64,000 nt of DNA from Saccopteryx bilineata (GCF_036850765.1 NC_089501.1:12810997-12874996), one strand, 5' to 3'. Positions 45,818 through 56,650 are shown, counted from the first letter of the stretch. The notes: generated by a model from the letters alone, not told the origin. Numbers and translations: made by a program.

Positions 45818-46189
45818 TGAAGCTGGAAACGGGGAGAGACAGTCAGACAGACTCCCGCATGCGCCCGACCGGGATCCACCCAGAATGCCCACCAGGGGCG
45901 AAGCTCTGCCCACCAGGAGGGGATGCTCTGCCCCTCCAGGGCGTCGCTCTGCCGTGACCAGAGCCACTCTAGCGCCTGGGGCAGAGGCCAAGGAGCCATC
46001 CCCAGCACCCGGGCCATCCTTGCTTCAATGGATCCTCGCTGCGGGAGGGGAAGAGAGAGACAGAGAGGAAGGAGGGGGTGGGGGTGGAGAAGCAAATGGG
46101 CGCTTCTCCTAAGTGCCCTGGCCAGGAATCAAACCCGGGTCCCCCGCACACCAGGCCGACACTCTACCGCTGAGCCAACCGGCCAGAGC
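45796..46189 (-). repeat. tRNA-derived SINE, GGCCCTGGCC type, with TSD
   Basis: The head is at 46170-46189 (gagccaaccggccagagcc on +). A direct repeat, aagaaagcctaattt, occurs before the TA/T tail (about 45742) and after the head (46191-46205). It is full length and young. Confidence 0.95.
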
Positions 46190-46205
46190 CAAGAAAGCCT
46201 AATTT

Positions 46206-48314
46206 AATAGAGAATTTCAACCAATTAAGTGACCAGACAATTCTTGGTTATAGTTGTGCTAAGATATTGAACAACTTTACCTCGTAGGCCTTAGAGGAGT
46301 CTCTGAGCTTCACGAGCCCAGCCTGCCCCACCTTCCAGGGCTAGCTTCTTCTGTTTGTGCCAGTATTGGTGCTAGATAAACATTACCATTCTCCTCATGA
46401 GCCACGATGTGACCAAATTTGGAGAGCACTGGACTAAAACACCCGTGGCAGGTTCCATTAAGTTTTAGTACTTTGCATTAGGGCAGAGAATGCACAGAGT
46501 AGATCACAGATGGAACACAAAGAGGATATAGAATCAACAATGGATTGGAGACAGAATAACCGACAGAGGGAGATAGCATCCTCAATATATTGTTTTCATT
46601 GAAGTTGAGAAGCTTTTAGAATAGCCACTGTAGCAGATGGTACTGGTAGGTAACCTGTAGCAGATAATACTGGTGGCCCTTAACCCACTTCTGATTTCTG
46701 CCTCAACTCACACGTGGTCATTGTCATGTGAACTCACAAGGTCTTTCTCTTTGGTGCCTGAGGGCCTTCTTTCAGGCTACAGGAGCTCCATCTTAAGCAC
46801 AGCCTGAAAGTCAGTGTGTGGGTAACCATCAACTAAGAGAGAACAAGACAGGAGCCCACAGATAAATACTCAGCTGGAATTCTGAGAGATGGCGGTTTGC
46901 AGAGCATCCTATGACAATATGGGACAATTACTAGAAAAGGAAGGGTCACATCTGGATTGAGAGAGGGTCTGAGGTAGCCACCCTCCCTTTCCCCACCATG
47001 ACATACACCCTCCTTTTCTGAGGCTTAAAAGCTGAAAGCTCCCTGTGAGGGCTCCCTGGGACTGCTCCAGAGGGGGCAGAGGCTGGCTGAGTGTGGAATG
47101 GCACACCTGAAATGGTCTCAAGGTTTGGTTGAAAACTAGAGATTTTCCTGATGACCCTGTAACGGGAGGTGTTGCAGAGCACCTGGTTATGCGGCAGAGA
47201 GGGGTGCTGATGGTGTGGCTGCTGTGGCCAGAGGCAACCACAGGCTGACTGGAATGGCCTCGCTGAGGAAAAGCAGTTGTATGGATGTAATTACTCAGGG
47301 ACCAGAAGTCTCTCTCCAGACTCCTTGACCACATGTTAACCCTTCTGCAATTTAGAATCCCCACACTCTCAGGACAGCCAAGGCAAAGGGAAGTAGGGTG
47401 AATTGACTATCAAGATGATAGTGAGTTTAAACCAGAACTACTTGAGTTTACCTTGAGTTTATCTACGTTTTATTTCTAACTTAACAGATGTTAAATCAAG
47501 ATTCCCCATCATATATGGTTCAAGCTGATGATTTGAACCTAACCCCAAAACTTAACATTTTTCTTAAATTTTAATGCATTACTACATTATTTAAGATCTT
47601 TTGAATCAGAATTTTGCCATTTCATACTTTAGTTCTCTCTACAAGAGGAACTCATTTACTAATTTAAATATTTGGTTCTTTATTCAGGTATAACCTTAAT
47701 AAGGAATTTCCTACCAAAAGACTTTGTCCCATCATATCCTCCCCTTTCCACCATCAAAAATAAAGAAAAACACAGCAAAATTTCTAAGTAGGCTTCTTTT
47801 CTTGTGACAAGAGCAGAAATGGAAGGAAGAAAATAATGTATTTTTTATTTTTGAAATTTAAGGATTTTAAAATTACTAAAGATAGTAAATAAAAAATATT
47901 CCTAATGCAGAACTACTGCCCTCTTACGGCCACAGCCCAGTATTACAAATCAGCTTTTGGTTCTATTTAGCTAAATGGCTAATATTTAAATAATAGGTTA
48001 ATTTTTTGGCATTTCTGTATTTCATCTTTCTTCAAATTACTAAATAAACTTTATTGTTCCCCCTTAAACAAATCATATGATACAGAGAAGATGTGTATGT
48101 TTACTTAATTTATATAAAAGGTCGAACATTACAATATTTACTCTGGGGTATTTAGAAAAGCACATTTTAATCCACTGAAAAATAAACAGGCCATTTTCCC
48201 TGCCCCAAAAATAATGGTTTGGCAAATAACACTTGCATTATTGATGTTAGCATACAGCATTATAAATCCACAAAAACTAATTTACTGAATTATTTTAGAG
48301 TCTAGAACTTAAAC
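46206..48314. other. Intergenic, nothing recognised
   Basis: The segment 46300-47400 is less AT-rich and contains a 151-codon minus-strand frame (47364-46909) with no recognised domain, no splice context and no homologue I can recall. It may be old LTR sequence. 47400-48310 is AT-rich and looks unique. Confidence 0.45.
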
Positions 48315-48317
48315 TAT

Positions 48318-48470
48318 CCCGAAGTGCAGAGGTTGCTGGTTCAATTCCTGGTCAGGGCACATACAGGAACAGATCAATGATCCTCTCTCTCTCTCCCTCT
48401 CTCTCTCTCCCTTCTTCTCTTGCTAAAATCAATAAAACCAATCAATCAATCAATCAATATATAAAACTTA
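48318..48470 (+). repeat. Short SINE, TGCCCTGGCTGGG type, 5'-truncated
   Basis: It begins within the tRNA part (cgaagtgcagaggttgctgg), with ttcaattcctggtcagggca, a CT-rich stretch and a tail ctaaaatcaataaaacc(aatc)n. Confidence 0.8.
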
Positions 48471-48889
48471 AGCTAACTGTTCTCAAAGTCACTATTTAGG
48501 TAAATATCAAATTTAGTAAAAGGCATACGTAATGTTAAAGTTGCTAAATTATAGTATTATATTTATTAAAATGCAGGTCAGTTATAAGAATAAAATTCAA
48601 TGCTAGAAAATCAGCAATGAATATTATTACTTCTTATTTCTAAGCCTTTCTAAATTGTTTCATAACTTTCTAGTTATAAGAAAAAACACAATACATGGAA
48701 AACTAAAAATTAAAAAATCCTAAAACTTCACAGCATGGTATAAATATTCTATACGAGTAAAAATATCAAAATTTCTAAAACCAACAAATACCTTAAGCCA
48801 AAGTGTCTGCTATTAAGAGATCTTCCAAATGGCAAGATATTATCTGCTATATATTTTTTTTATAACAGCATTGATTAGAGTCCAATTTC

Positions 48890-49240
48890 CCTACTGACTG
48901 TATTAGTCTGCTTGGCCTGCCTTTAAAGAATGCCACAGACTGGGTGATTTAAATGACAGAAAATTATTTGCTCACCATTCTGGTTGGAAGTCCAAGATCA
49001 AGGCCTCAGTAGGATTGATTTCTGGTGAAACCTCCCTTTGCTTTCAGACTGCACCTTCTCACTGTATCCTCACAGGGTCTTTCCTCTGTGCGTGGTGTCT
49101 CTTCCAGTCATATGGAATTAGGGCCCCACTCTTATGACGTCATTTAACTACTCTTAACCTCCTTAAACTCCCTTTCTCCAAATATAAGGCTTAGGGCCTT
49201 CAACAGATGAGTTTGGGGGGAACAAATCCCTCTACCCGCT
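48890..49240 (+). mobile_element. Ancient LTR/MaLR-like repeat
   Basis: The stretch tgtattagtctgcttggcct, with ctcaccattctggttggaag and ccttctcactgtatcctcac, follows a common mammalian MaLR-type LTR start. It is diverged and its end is unclear. Confidence 0.6.
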
Positions 49241-49286
49241 CCACATTTCTCCACCCCTCTTCCCTTTAGCAACCATCAGCTTGTTC

Positions 49287-49497
49287 TCTATTTTTTTCTT
49301 TTTTTTTTTTATTCATTTTAGAGAGGAGAGGGAGAGACAGAGGGAGAGAGAGAGAGAGGAGAGACAGAGAGAGAGAAGGGGGGAGGAGCTGGAAGCATCA
49401 ACTCCCATATGTGCCTTGACCAGGCAAGCCCAGGGTTTCGAACCGGCGACCTCAGCATTTCCAGGTCGACGCTTTATCCACTGCGCCACCACAGGTC
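49287..49497 (-). repeat. Short SINE, lysine-tRNA-like type, with TSD
   Basis: It is flanked by the direct repeat ttgttctctattttt (about 49279-49293 and 49497-49511). The core from ggaggagctgg to accacaggtc appears identical to the copy at 14578. Confidence 0.92.
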
Positions 49498-50125
49498 TTG
49501 TTCTCTATTTTTAAGGCTCTGTTTTTGTTTTGTTTATTTATTTATTTTGGTTTTCTTGGAGGCCATATACAAGGGAATTAATATGGTACATAAATATAGA
49601 TATAGACCACATCGTTTTTTGTCCATTCATCTACGGATAGACACCTGTGTTGGCTGTTGTTCAGTAACACTGCAATGAACATAGGGGTACATATAGTTTT
49701 CAAATTAATGTTTTTGTTTTCTTCAGATAAATAACACAGAAATGAAATTCCTGGGTGCATGGCACTTCTATTTTCAATATTTTGAGAAATCTCCATACAG
49801 ATTTCCATAGTGGCTGCACCAGTGGTGGGATTCAAATAATTTAACAACCGATTCTCTGCCCTAATGACAGTTTTAAGTATAAAAAAAAATGATATCATGA
49901 AAGGTAGTTTATTATTTCATGCATTTAATACTTAAATAAGAATAATAAAAGAGGTACATAAAACTAGATTATAAGAGTTTTAAAATATTAAATAATACCT
50001 GACGAACAACAATAAAACTGTTACTTAATATACAGGTATATTATATATAAAAGGTCTACCGGAAAGTTCTGTCCGTTTTTGGAATAAAACAAAATACAAA
50101 TTTTTCTTACCGTCAATAAACTTTA

Positions 50126-50473
50126 TTAAATAATATATTTCCACACCAATCTTATCTTCCGAATATGGTCCAAAATGGTTTGCTGAGCTGAATTAAGCCT
50201 TTCTGCAATCTCCAATGTTGTCAGAAAAGGACCTTGCTCTAACATGGTCTTAACAACATCGTCAATGACCAAAGATGGTTGCCCAGAACGTGGCTTATCA
50301 GAAAGGTCGAAATCACCTGTTTCGAATTTTTCGAACCGTCTTCTGCATGTCCTGTCAGAAACTGTACCTTCACCAAACACTTTCAATAAATTTCTACATG
50401 CTTCTGTAGCATTTCTTCCTTGTTGAAATTTGTATATAATACAGTGGCGTAAATGAACTTTATCAGTAGCCAT
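50126..50473 (-). CDS. Mariner transposase N-terminal DNA-binding domain, ORF intact
   Basis: The 115-codon frame starts at ATG 50473 and ends at 50126. Residues 1-55 read like the first helix-turn-helix of mariner transposases (LRHCIIYKFQQGRNATEACR, then VFGEGTVSDRTCRRRFEKF). A linker with SDKPRSGQPS, resembling the GRP-like motif, follows, and the second helix-turn-helix is at about 80-108 (TLEIAERLNSAQQTILDHIR). In complete mariners this is followed by a DD34D catalytic domain, which is absent: the frame runs straight toward the left inverted repeat. As made, it could bind the element's ends but not cut DNA. Expression is unknown; intactness may simply reflect youth. Confidence 0.85.
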   Translation of the reverse strand: MATDKVHLRHCIIYKFQQGRNATEACRNLLKVFGEGTVSDRTCRRRFEKFETGDFDLSDKPRSGQPSLVIDDVVKTMLEQGPFLTTLEIAERLNSAQQTILDHIRKIRLVWKYII

Positions 50474-50557
50474 GGGTACACTATCGCTTCACACATAAGG
50501 CTAACGTGAATCAACTTTTAGTTAATTTGCTACGTCAGTATGTATACATTAAGAGTC

Positions 50558-50749
50558 CAGGGGTCTCCAAACTTTTTACACAGGGGGCCAGTTCACTGTC
50601 CCTCAGACCATTGGAGGGCTGCCAAATACAGTGGTCCTCTCACTGACCACCAATGAAAGAGGTGCCCCTTCCAGAAGTGCAGTGGGGGCTGGATAAATGG
50701 CCTCAGGGGGCCGCATTGCAGCCTGCGGGCCGTAGTTTGGGGACGCCTG
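50558..50749. mobile_element. Internally deleted hAT MITE inside the mariner
   Basis: The ends caggggtctccaaacttt and gtagtttggggacgcctg match the family at 19551 and 21099. About 140 bases of the centre are missing. The flanks cattaag (50547-50553) and cattaag (50750-50756) suggest the TSD, although three extra bases separate the left copy from the element. Confidence 0.88.
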
Positions 50750-51139
50750 CATTAAGTGATAAAAATAGAGAGGCACACATGTGCCAAATAAACATGTGCT
50801 TACGTGTCGAAATTTGTTGTGATAGAAACGGACAGAACTTTCCGGTAGACCTTATATAAATTGCCCTCATTTGCAATTTTTTTCACCTATGGACAATGGC
50901 AAGAACATTAATATGGGCACTTAGAATACGCTGTTGCACAGAGGAACATTAAAAAAAGTAAGAAATGTGAATTTGTGATTTCCACATTGGGGGGTTGCCC
51001 AGGCACCCACCTTAGAGAGAACCTTGATGAGACAAGTGCCATTTTAACAACTGGTTCGCTGAACTCAAAAAATTAGGTATCGGTTCTGTTGAACTGGTGC
51101 AAACCAGCTGAATCCTACCACTGGGCTGCACCAATTTTG

Positions 51140-51247
51140 GGGGTGGAGAAGCAAATGGGCGCCTCTCCTATGTGCCCTGGCCGGGAATCGAACCTGGGTT
51201 CCCAGCACGCCAGGCCGACGCTCTACCGCTGAGCCAACCGGCCAGGG
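51140..51247 (-). repeat. tRNA-derived SINE head, GGCCCTGGCC type
   Basis: Only the tRNA-derived head and the start of the body are present (ggtggagaagcaaatgggcg to ccaaccggccagggtc on +). The 3' part is missing. Confidence 0.88.
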
Positions 51248-51500
51248 TCGAGCAGTAGTTTTTAATTGCTGCTCAGCTGACCATTGCTGGTCTGCCAGAA
51301 ATTTCGTGCTGGACCAAAAGAGTTAGCCACCTTGATGTTGTAAGAAGATTACAGACTCTGGTTGAAAACCACTGAGTAGAGCCTCTTTTCATATATCTAT
51401 TGGCCAGCTATCTGTCCTCTTTGTAGAAATATCTATTCAGGGCCTCTGCTCATTTATAAGTTGGATAGTTTAGGGTTTTTTTTTCTTTTTCTTTTAGTGT

Positions 51501-51968
51501 TAACTTGTATGTTTTAATATTTAATATATCACTCAAAGAAACAGAAATTAATTGGTATCTAAGTAGAACATTGAACTTTTGGTTGATAATAGAAGAGCTG
51601 TGATATTTTTTATTAGTAAATGTGATAAAATATATAGAAAAAAAGGAAATATTTCTATTTGAAAATAGCCTTATGACAGAAAGTAAATGTTTGTATATTT
51701 AAGTGCAGGGTTTTGTAGGGAGTCGAGAAAGGGAAAGAACCCATCTCACTTGTTCTCAGAGGACTTAGATGGAGCTTTGGAACACTGACCAGGAAAGGTT
51801 ACCGGAGCTCCAGGAAGAGTAAAATCTTTCAGAATGATGGGATTGGATTATTCCCTAAATTATCCCACAAAGTCTGCAAATCATAGACTCATTCTGCAGT
51901 ACAAGGGCTTTCTGTACATGAGAAACAAGAAATATAACAGTTGTTATTCAGCAAGTAGATGACCAGGT
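51501..51968. other. Intergenic, nothing recognised
   Basis: AT-rich sequence leading to the LTR at 51969. No gene. Confidence 0.5.
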
Positions 51969-52669
51969 TGTTAGACAAATAAGGTTGTAAATATGATGTT
52001 TATAGTTTGCATTGGGTGTGGAAGACAGGCTGTAAGCTGGCAAGGCGCTTATAGCGTAAGGCTTAGTTTTAAGACCAAGCCTTTCTTACCCTTTAATACT
52101 AAGATCTTTTCAAAACTAAGCTTTTCCCCACACCCTTGACTGTTGCATGATGTGGGGTGGGGGAACAGTCTTATGAGGAATCCCATTTATACCTCAGATG
52201 AATGGCTTTGTATCAGAGATTCCTTGTTTGTATATTGGATTAAAGGTTTTGATTTTTACACTATAAAATGGGGCAGAGAAGCCCATGCTAGAGGAAAGCA
52301 GAGAAAGGAGAGCAGGAGAGGAAAACAGAGAAAGGCCACATGGAGGAAAGGAGAAGCAGCCAAGATGGCCGAGTGCTGAAGGAGAAGCCAGTTTGTGCAA
52401 AATTTGTGCAGAAAGAAGAAAATGGGGAACAGAGGTGAATAAGGCTGGTGACGTAGAAACCTTTAATTCTAGAAAATTTGGATAAGTCAGTGGCTTTGGG
52501 AGCCCAAGTGTTTTCCCACTGTGTGTATTTCTTGCCCGCCGGGTGCAAGCTAGAATTAAAGCTAATGGCCCACCAGTTCTTGGCTCCATTGTTTCATTAC
52601 TGTCCGAATCAAATGCAAACCTACAAGGGCCAGGCGGCTCTGATGGTGGCCATGGCTACTGGCTTTACA
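51969..52669 (+). mobile_element. ERV LTR, family A (subtype 2)
   Basis: This 701-base LTR starts tgttagacaaataagg and ends ggctttaca. It is closer to the solo LTR at 3484 than to those at 4571, 16127 and 18047. It has tataaaatggggcagagaag near 52261 and a polyadenylation-like attaaa near 52555. No matching TSD was found, so the flanks have changed since insertion. It abuts a family B LTR that lacks its first bases. Confidence 0.82.
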
Positions 52670-53468
52670 GATGCCAAGGAACTGTAAAACTTAGCATTAG
52701 CAATACCATTTTAAAGAGGAAAGGTCAGGTTTCTTAACCCCTCCTTTCTGTAGAGACTGGAAAGAGAAGAATGCAGGAGCTTCTTGGCTTACAAGGACAA
52801 CTGGGTCATCTAGTCACAGTTTAGCTGATTCCTAGAATTCTCTGAAGGGTGCCTGGGACCAGTTGCCACACAGAGCAAAGAAGGTAGAAGTTATCTGAAA
52901 GCCTTAGAAAACAATGTTTATGTACCTTAATCAAGAATTCCTATACTCAGACTCACCCTAAAGTCATGAGAGTAACGTATACCTCTAGACCGGTGGTAGT
53001 CAACCTGGTCCCTACTGCCCACTAGTGGGCGTTTCAGCTTTCATGGTGGGCAGTAGCGGAGCAATCAAAGTATAAATAAAAAGATAGATTTAACTATAGT
53101 AAGTTGTTTTATAAAGATTTGTTCTGCCAAACAGCAAAAATCCGACATAAAGTACTTGGTAATTATTATTATATGTTTTAACTTGCTGTAACTCTGCTTT
53201 ATAAATTTTATAAAGTAAAGTTACTTCCCTACTTTATAAATCATCATTACTGTGGAACCAGTGGGCGGTTAGAAAAATTTACTACTAACAGAGGTACAAA
53301 AGTGGGTGGTAGGTATAAAAAGGTTGACTATCCCTGCTCTATATTAGGCCCTACATTTTTTGGGACTGTGCCCCATGTAGCTAGCTGGATAATTAATAAA
53401 CTCAAAATTTCTTCTGTAACCTGCCTTGGTGTCTCTATGTAACCCGCGGATTACACTACTTTACAACA
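52670..53468 (+). mobile_element. ERV LTR, family B, copy 3 (carries hAT)
   Basis: The text tttcttaacccctcctttct and gacttac-aaggacaactggg at 52730-52810 aligns with copy 1 read on its sense strand. It ends with taattaataaactcaaaatt, ccttggtgtctctatgtaac and ctttacaaca at 53468. It has an internal deletion compared with copy 1: gtatacctctag is joined directly to the hAT. Confidence 0.75.
52991..53337. mobile_element. hAT element embedded in LTR-B copy 3
   Basis: The ends cggtggtagtcaacctgg and ggttgactatccctg enclose 347 bases. The flanks ctctagac (52983-52990) and ctctatat (53338-53345) are the reverse complements of the flanks in copy 1, so it is the same insertion inherited by the LTR family. 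It is uninterrupted here. Confidence 0.88.
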
Positions 53469-53849
53469 AAATCAAATAGCAAAACCAATATGGGTTTCCT
53501 TAACCAGTGTCATTTTACAAAATGGTCCCTCATGATTTCTATTAATTTTCGATGCCACTCCAGGGGGTGAAATGTAAAACATCTCCCAGTTCACTATTTA
53601 GGAATATATTTAGGAATTTACTATGGCAAAGTTTTTGATTCAATCCATGGTCAGAGATCTCGCGAGCAAAAAGATCTTCCCAATCCTAGGCCAACATGAC
53701 CAGAGGAACATTTGTGGATAAAACTGTCTCCATAATCTCACTTACAGGCTCGGGGCTAATTTTACAAACTCCTTCCTTCCCTGGCGCCTCTGAAACGAAG
53801 GGGAGCCCCGGTTCATTTTGCGGCAAGGGCTATGTGCCAACAGGGGCTT
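53469..53849. other. Sequence upstream of the NT5DC1 CpG island
   Basis: Mixed-composition sequence between the LTR end and the CpG island, with no repeat or gene recognised. Distal promoter elements may lie here, but none can be shown from sequence alone. Confidence 0.5.
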
Positions 53850-54080
53850 AGCTGCGCCCTCAATTCCATCAGCAGTGGCAGAGCGCCAGGTCACATCCCG
53901 CCTTGAGGAACCCGGGGGACAGGAGCCTGTCCGGCGAATCACACCTGCCGAAAGCCAGCACACCGCTCTGTGCAGGCAAGGCCAGGCGCGCGAGGGGCGG
54001 GGAGAAGCGTCGCCTGGGCGGTGCTCGCTGGAGCGGGAAGCGCGAAAGGCCGCCGCGCCGCGTCCGGGGATGGACGCAGC

Positions 54081-54107
54081 CCCGCCCCGCCCCGCCCCGC
54101 CCCGCCG
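54081..54107. promoter_or_regulatory. Tandem GC-box array (CCCCG repeats)
   Basis: Five consecutive CCCCG-type pentamers lie about 95-120 bases upstream of the NT5DC1 ATG. Overlapping CCGCCC cores are Sp/KLF-family sites, and the G-rich strand (runs of four G) could form a G-quadruplex. The number of units may vary between individuals. Position suggests a core promoter or 5'-UTR element; function is inferred. Confidence 0.6.
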
Positions 54108-54199
54108 CGTCCTGCCGGGTCCTGTCCCGCAGCGTCCCGTCCGCGCGTTCTCGGCGCACTCTCCGCGCACAGGCGCTCGCCGGTGCTCCCCGCGCAGCC

Positions 54200-54292
54200 A
54201 TGGCTCAGCACTTCTCCCTGGCTGCCTGCGACGTGGTGGGCTTCGACCTGGACCACACTTTGTGTCGCTACAACCTGCCCGAGAGCGCCCCG
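54200..54292 (+). CDS. NT5DC1: NT5DC1 exon 1 coding part (5'-nucleotidase domain-containing protein 1)
   Basis: The ATG at 54200 opens 31 codons beginning MAQHFSLAACDVVGFDLDHT, which I recognise as the start of vertebrate NT5DC1. The stretch FDLDHT is HAD motif I (D-x-D-x-T), whose first aspartate is the nucleophile in HAD phosphatases and cytosolic 5'-nucleotidases. The family is predicted to bind Mg2+ and hydrolyse nucleoside monophosphates, but NT5DC1 substrates are not established, so catalysis is inference. The exon ends in phase 0 at CCG followed by donor gtgagt (54293). The ATG context gcagccATGg is a good Kozak match, and the start lies in a CpG island. The rest of the protein (about 450 residues in mammals) follows in exons 2, 3 and beyond the window. 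Confidence 0.96.
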
Positions 54293-55194
54293 GTGAGTGG
54301 CGCGGGATGTCCAGGACGCACGGAGTGCAGCCTCCATAGCAGCAGGGGCTGAGTTTCCGCCCGGCTTAGGCGGCGGCTAGCGCTGCCGGGGGCCTGCAGC
54401 CGCCGCGCCTTGGGGCGGAACTCGGCCTCCCGCCGTGGGGCGGGGCGGCAGTGTGCATCCTCCGGTCCCATCCCGGGAGGTGGCCGGGGACTCACTGGAC
54501 CTGGCCAGTCGTCCAGTTTGAGAGAGGGTTACGGAAGAAAAGGGGAGAAGGAAGGACAAATTATGCGAGATCGGGCTGGTGAAACGGTTCCTAGGGCAGA
54601 GGATGGGTGGGGCTAAAGGAACTAGGGTATCCTTTACGTCCCGCAGGCCTTGGAACTTCCCTGAAAGTCATTTTGTGCACCAGCAGCGCGCCACCTGGTT
54701 AAGGGCTTGTATTTTCCATGGCAGCGTTTTTCCTTTTGCGTGTCCTCGCAATCACCTGTCAGTTTTTAAACACCGCAGTCATGGAAAGATTGTGTAGTGT
54801 ACTGGAAGGAACACTTGCTGAAAAGTCATTAGGATATCTTAGCCCTAATTTTGTCTTTTACCAAGAGAAGAAAATGACCGTTGCACATCTACTACGTGCT
54901 CCATGCACCTTGACTAAGTTTAATCCTAACAACAGCTTGCAAAGTTTGGGTCCTCACTGCACTTTGGAAGGGAGGAGAAAGTGGAGTATGTATGATTACA
55001 CACCTGTAACCTCAAATGAATTGTTCTAACCTCCCCACCCCATTCCTTTGGTTTCACAAGAAAACACTGTGAAAAATCTAAAGGGTATTTTTGGGGGCGG
55101 GGGGCAGTCAGAGATCTCCGCATCCAAACAGAAAAAAAAACCCAGTAATGAGCACAGTGGTCAAAGCGAGAACTCTGCAGCCCGTCTGCCCAGC

Positions 55195-55375
55195 CTAGGG
55201 CACCAGCTCATCTGTTACTAGTTCTGTAACTATGCAAGTTATTTAATCTGTGTCTAGTCTCAGTTTCCCCATCTGTAAAATGGAGATAATTGGATTTACT
55301 TCAGGAAGTTGTTACAAGGATCAGCTAGGTAATTGAAGATGAATAATGCTTAGCAGTGTCTGCACAAATAAGGGT
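55195..55375 (+). repeat. MIR SINE
   Basis: The ancient MIR core is readable: a phrase like cagtttccccatctgtaaaa at about 55260, followed by the gttgttacaagga segment and the aatgcttagcagtg tail. It is diverged, as expected of a repeat that predates placental radiation. Confidence 0.8.
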
Positions 55376-56494
55376 TTGCTTTTTGGTTACCACCCAAACC
55401 ATTTTGGAGCTTTAGGGCATTGGTGCAGCTATCCCCCAGGTTCCTCATTATGGTGAGGTCAGTGCCCTAATGGGCTGGTCAGGTACCCAAAGGTCAGAAA
55501 AGTGTCTGAAGCACTCTGGTGTTCTGCAATATGTACAGATGCTTGAAAAAAAAGTGTATTGTTTCTGCTGTTGCACTTCTCTGCTTTTCCACTGTACAGG
55601 TGTTTGCTCAGTTATACTGAGAGTTAAGAAGGTTTTTATTTTCCTCTTGATCCTTTGGCTACTGCCTCCTCTAGGTCTTTGACTCATATTTTTCTTTCCT
55701 CTGTGCCTTTAAAATCCACTCCTGGTTCATGTTTTTGCATTTCTTCTGTAGTCACCTTCATTTGGAAGAAATTGTTAAAAACCACTGTCATGTTAGAGCC
55801 AAACTTATGCATATGTGAGCATTAGGTTTCAGAATATAAGATCCTTGAAGATGGGGGATTCTTTACTACAAACCTCACATGTATGTGAGGCTTAAAGATT
55901 GAAAACGGTAACCTGGTGTGCTTTGGATCCTGTTTGGTTTAGAAATATTTTATTAAGTACTCGCAGTGTGCTTAATACTATAGTAGATTTGGGGATACAG
56001 AGATAACACACAGGCCTTCAAGTGGCCTTGGAATGGGCTAAGTTGCTGGAAGGTTAGTTTGAGACCCCTGTGATGAGGTTAGCACTGTCTGGGCCTTGCT
56101 GCCTTGCTGCTGGTTCTTTGTTACCTGTGCCTAGGGCCCTCCTCCCTCCATTGCACTAACTTCTCATATGTCGGGTCTCATCTTAAATAGCACTCCCTTT
56201 GCAAAGCCTTTCCCAGCCCCCTAAAATTTACCCTTCCTCCCTCATCGCACCTCCAGTTTTCCATAACAGTCTTAATTTCTCAAAGCACTTAGACACGGTA
56301 TTAAATTTTCCTGTTTGCTTCTAATCATCCCCTAGAGCCTGGAGCCTGGAGCCATGACTCTGACGTGGGTGTGTCTGGCAGTTTATTGTTTGTTCTGTGT
56401 GCCTGGCAGATAGTGGGTTCAATAAATAATTGTGGAATCATTGAGTAGATAGTAAGTATTTTAATAAACTGAATATGCCACTTAGTTCCACTAT

Positions 56495-56650
56495 TCTAAA
56501 AGCATTCTGCTTCGATGAACTGCCTTGATCCTTACAATAATAGCCCTGTGAAGTAGATGTTACTATCATCACAATAGCTATTTGGGGATGAGGAATAAGA
56601 AAGGCCCAAAAGGACAAGTGGCTTATCCAGGATCACCCAGCACGGGCATT
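56495..56650 (-). repeat. MIR fragment
   Basis: The reverse complement of the MIR body is visible: ccttacaataatagccctgt, a degraded gatgaggaa motif near 56590 and tccaggatcacccagc at about 56625. It is diverged. Confidence 0.65.

Larger units (their letters stand above)
50050..50854. mobile_element. Mariner element lacking the catalytic domain
   Basis: Terminal inverted repeats aggtctaccggaaagttct (50052) and its reverse complement (ending 50852) are almost perfect for at least 27 bases. TA dinucleotides adjoin both ends. Inside are a transposase N-terminal ORF on the minus strand and a nested hAT MITE (50558-50749). Without the nested hAT the element is about 600 bases, against roughly 1.3 kb for a complete mariner. 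Confidence 0.92.
49820..51123. mobile_element. hAT element with perfect TSD, hosting a mariner
   Basis: The ends are cagtggtgggattcaaa and ctgaatcctaccactg. The 8-base TSD ggctgcac is perfect (49812-49819 and 51124-51131) and restores the L1 text tggctgcaccaattt. Subtracting the mariner leaves about 500 bases of non-coding hAT sequence. Confidence 0.94.
49505..51500 (-). mobile_element. L1 fragment, split by nested insertions
   Basis: L1 ORF2 end sequence on the minus strand can be read at 49560-49819 (gtccattcatctacggatag, ggctgttgttcagtaacact, gaaatctccatacagatttc) and resumes after the hAT at 51124. Further L1-like text is at about 51380-51480 (tattggccagctatctgtcc). The hAT (49820-51123) and a partial SINE (51140) interrupt it. 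Confidence 0.75.
53850..54500 (+). promoter_or_regulatory. NT5DC1: CpG-island promoter of NT5DC1
   Basis: Base composition changes sharply here from AT-rich intergenic sequence to GC-rich, CpG-dense sequence that straddles exon 1. There are many CCGCCC/GGGCGG-type GC boxes and no obvious TATA box just upstream of the ATG, as expected for a broadly expressed TATA-less promoter. The exact transcription start cannot be read from sequence. Several long open frames on both strands are by-products of the high GC content and are not called as genes. Confidence 0.8.

Noticed and set aside
46909..47364. 151-codon minus-strand frame as a possible novel gene
   Set aside because: No domain, splice signals, or recognised homologue; composition fits old non-coding sequence.
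51252..51374. Another hAT MITE with cagtagttttt / gaaaaccactg ends
   Set aside because: Ends are suggestive but no 8-base TSD could be matched and the interior is not related to other copies here, so it was left uncalled.
53818..54352. Overlapping long open frames on both strands across the CpG island
   Set aside because: They arise from GC-rich sequence with few stop codons. Only the frame starting at 54200 has a recognised product and splice continuation; the others run through the exon 1 donor site.
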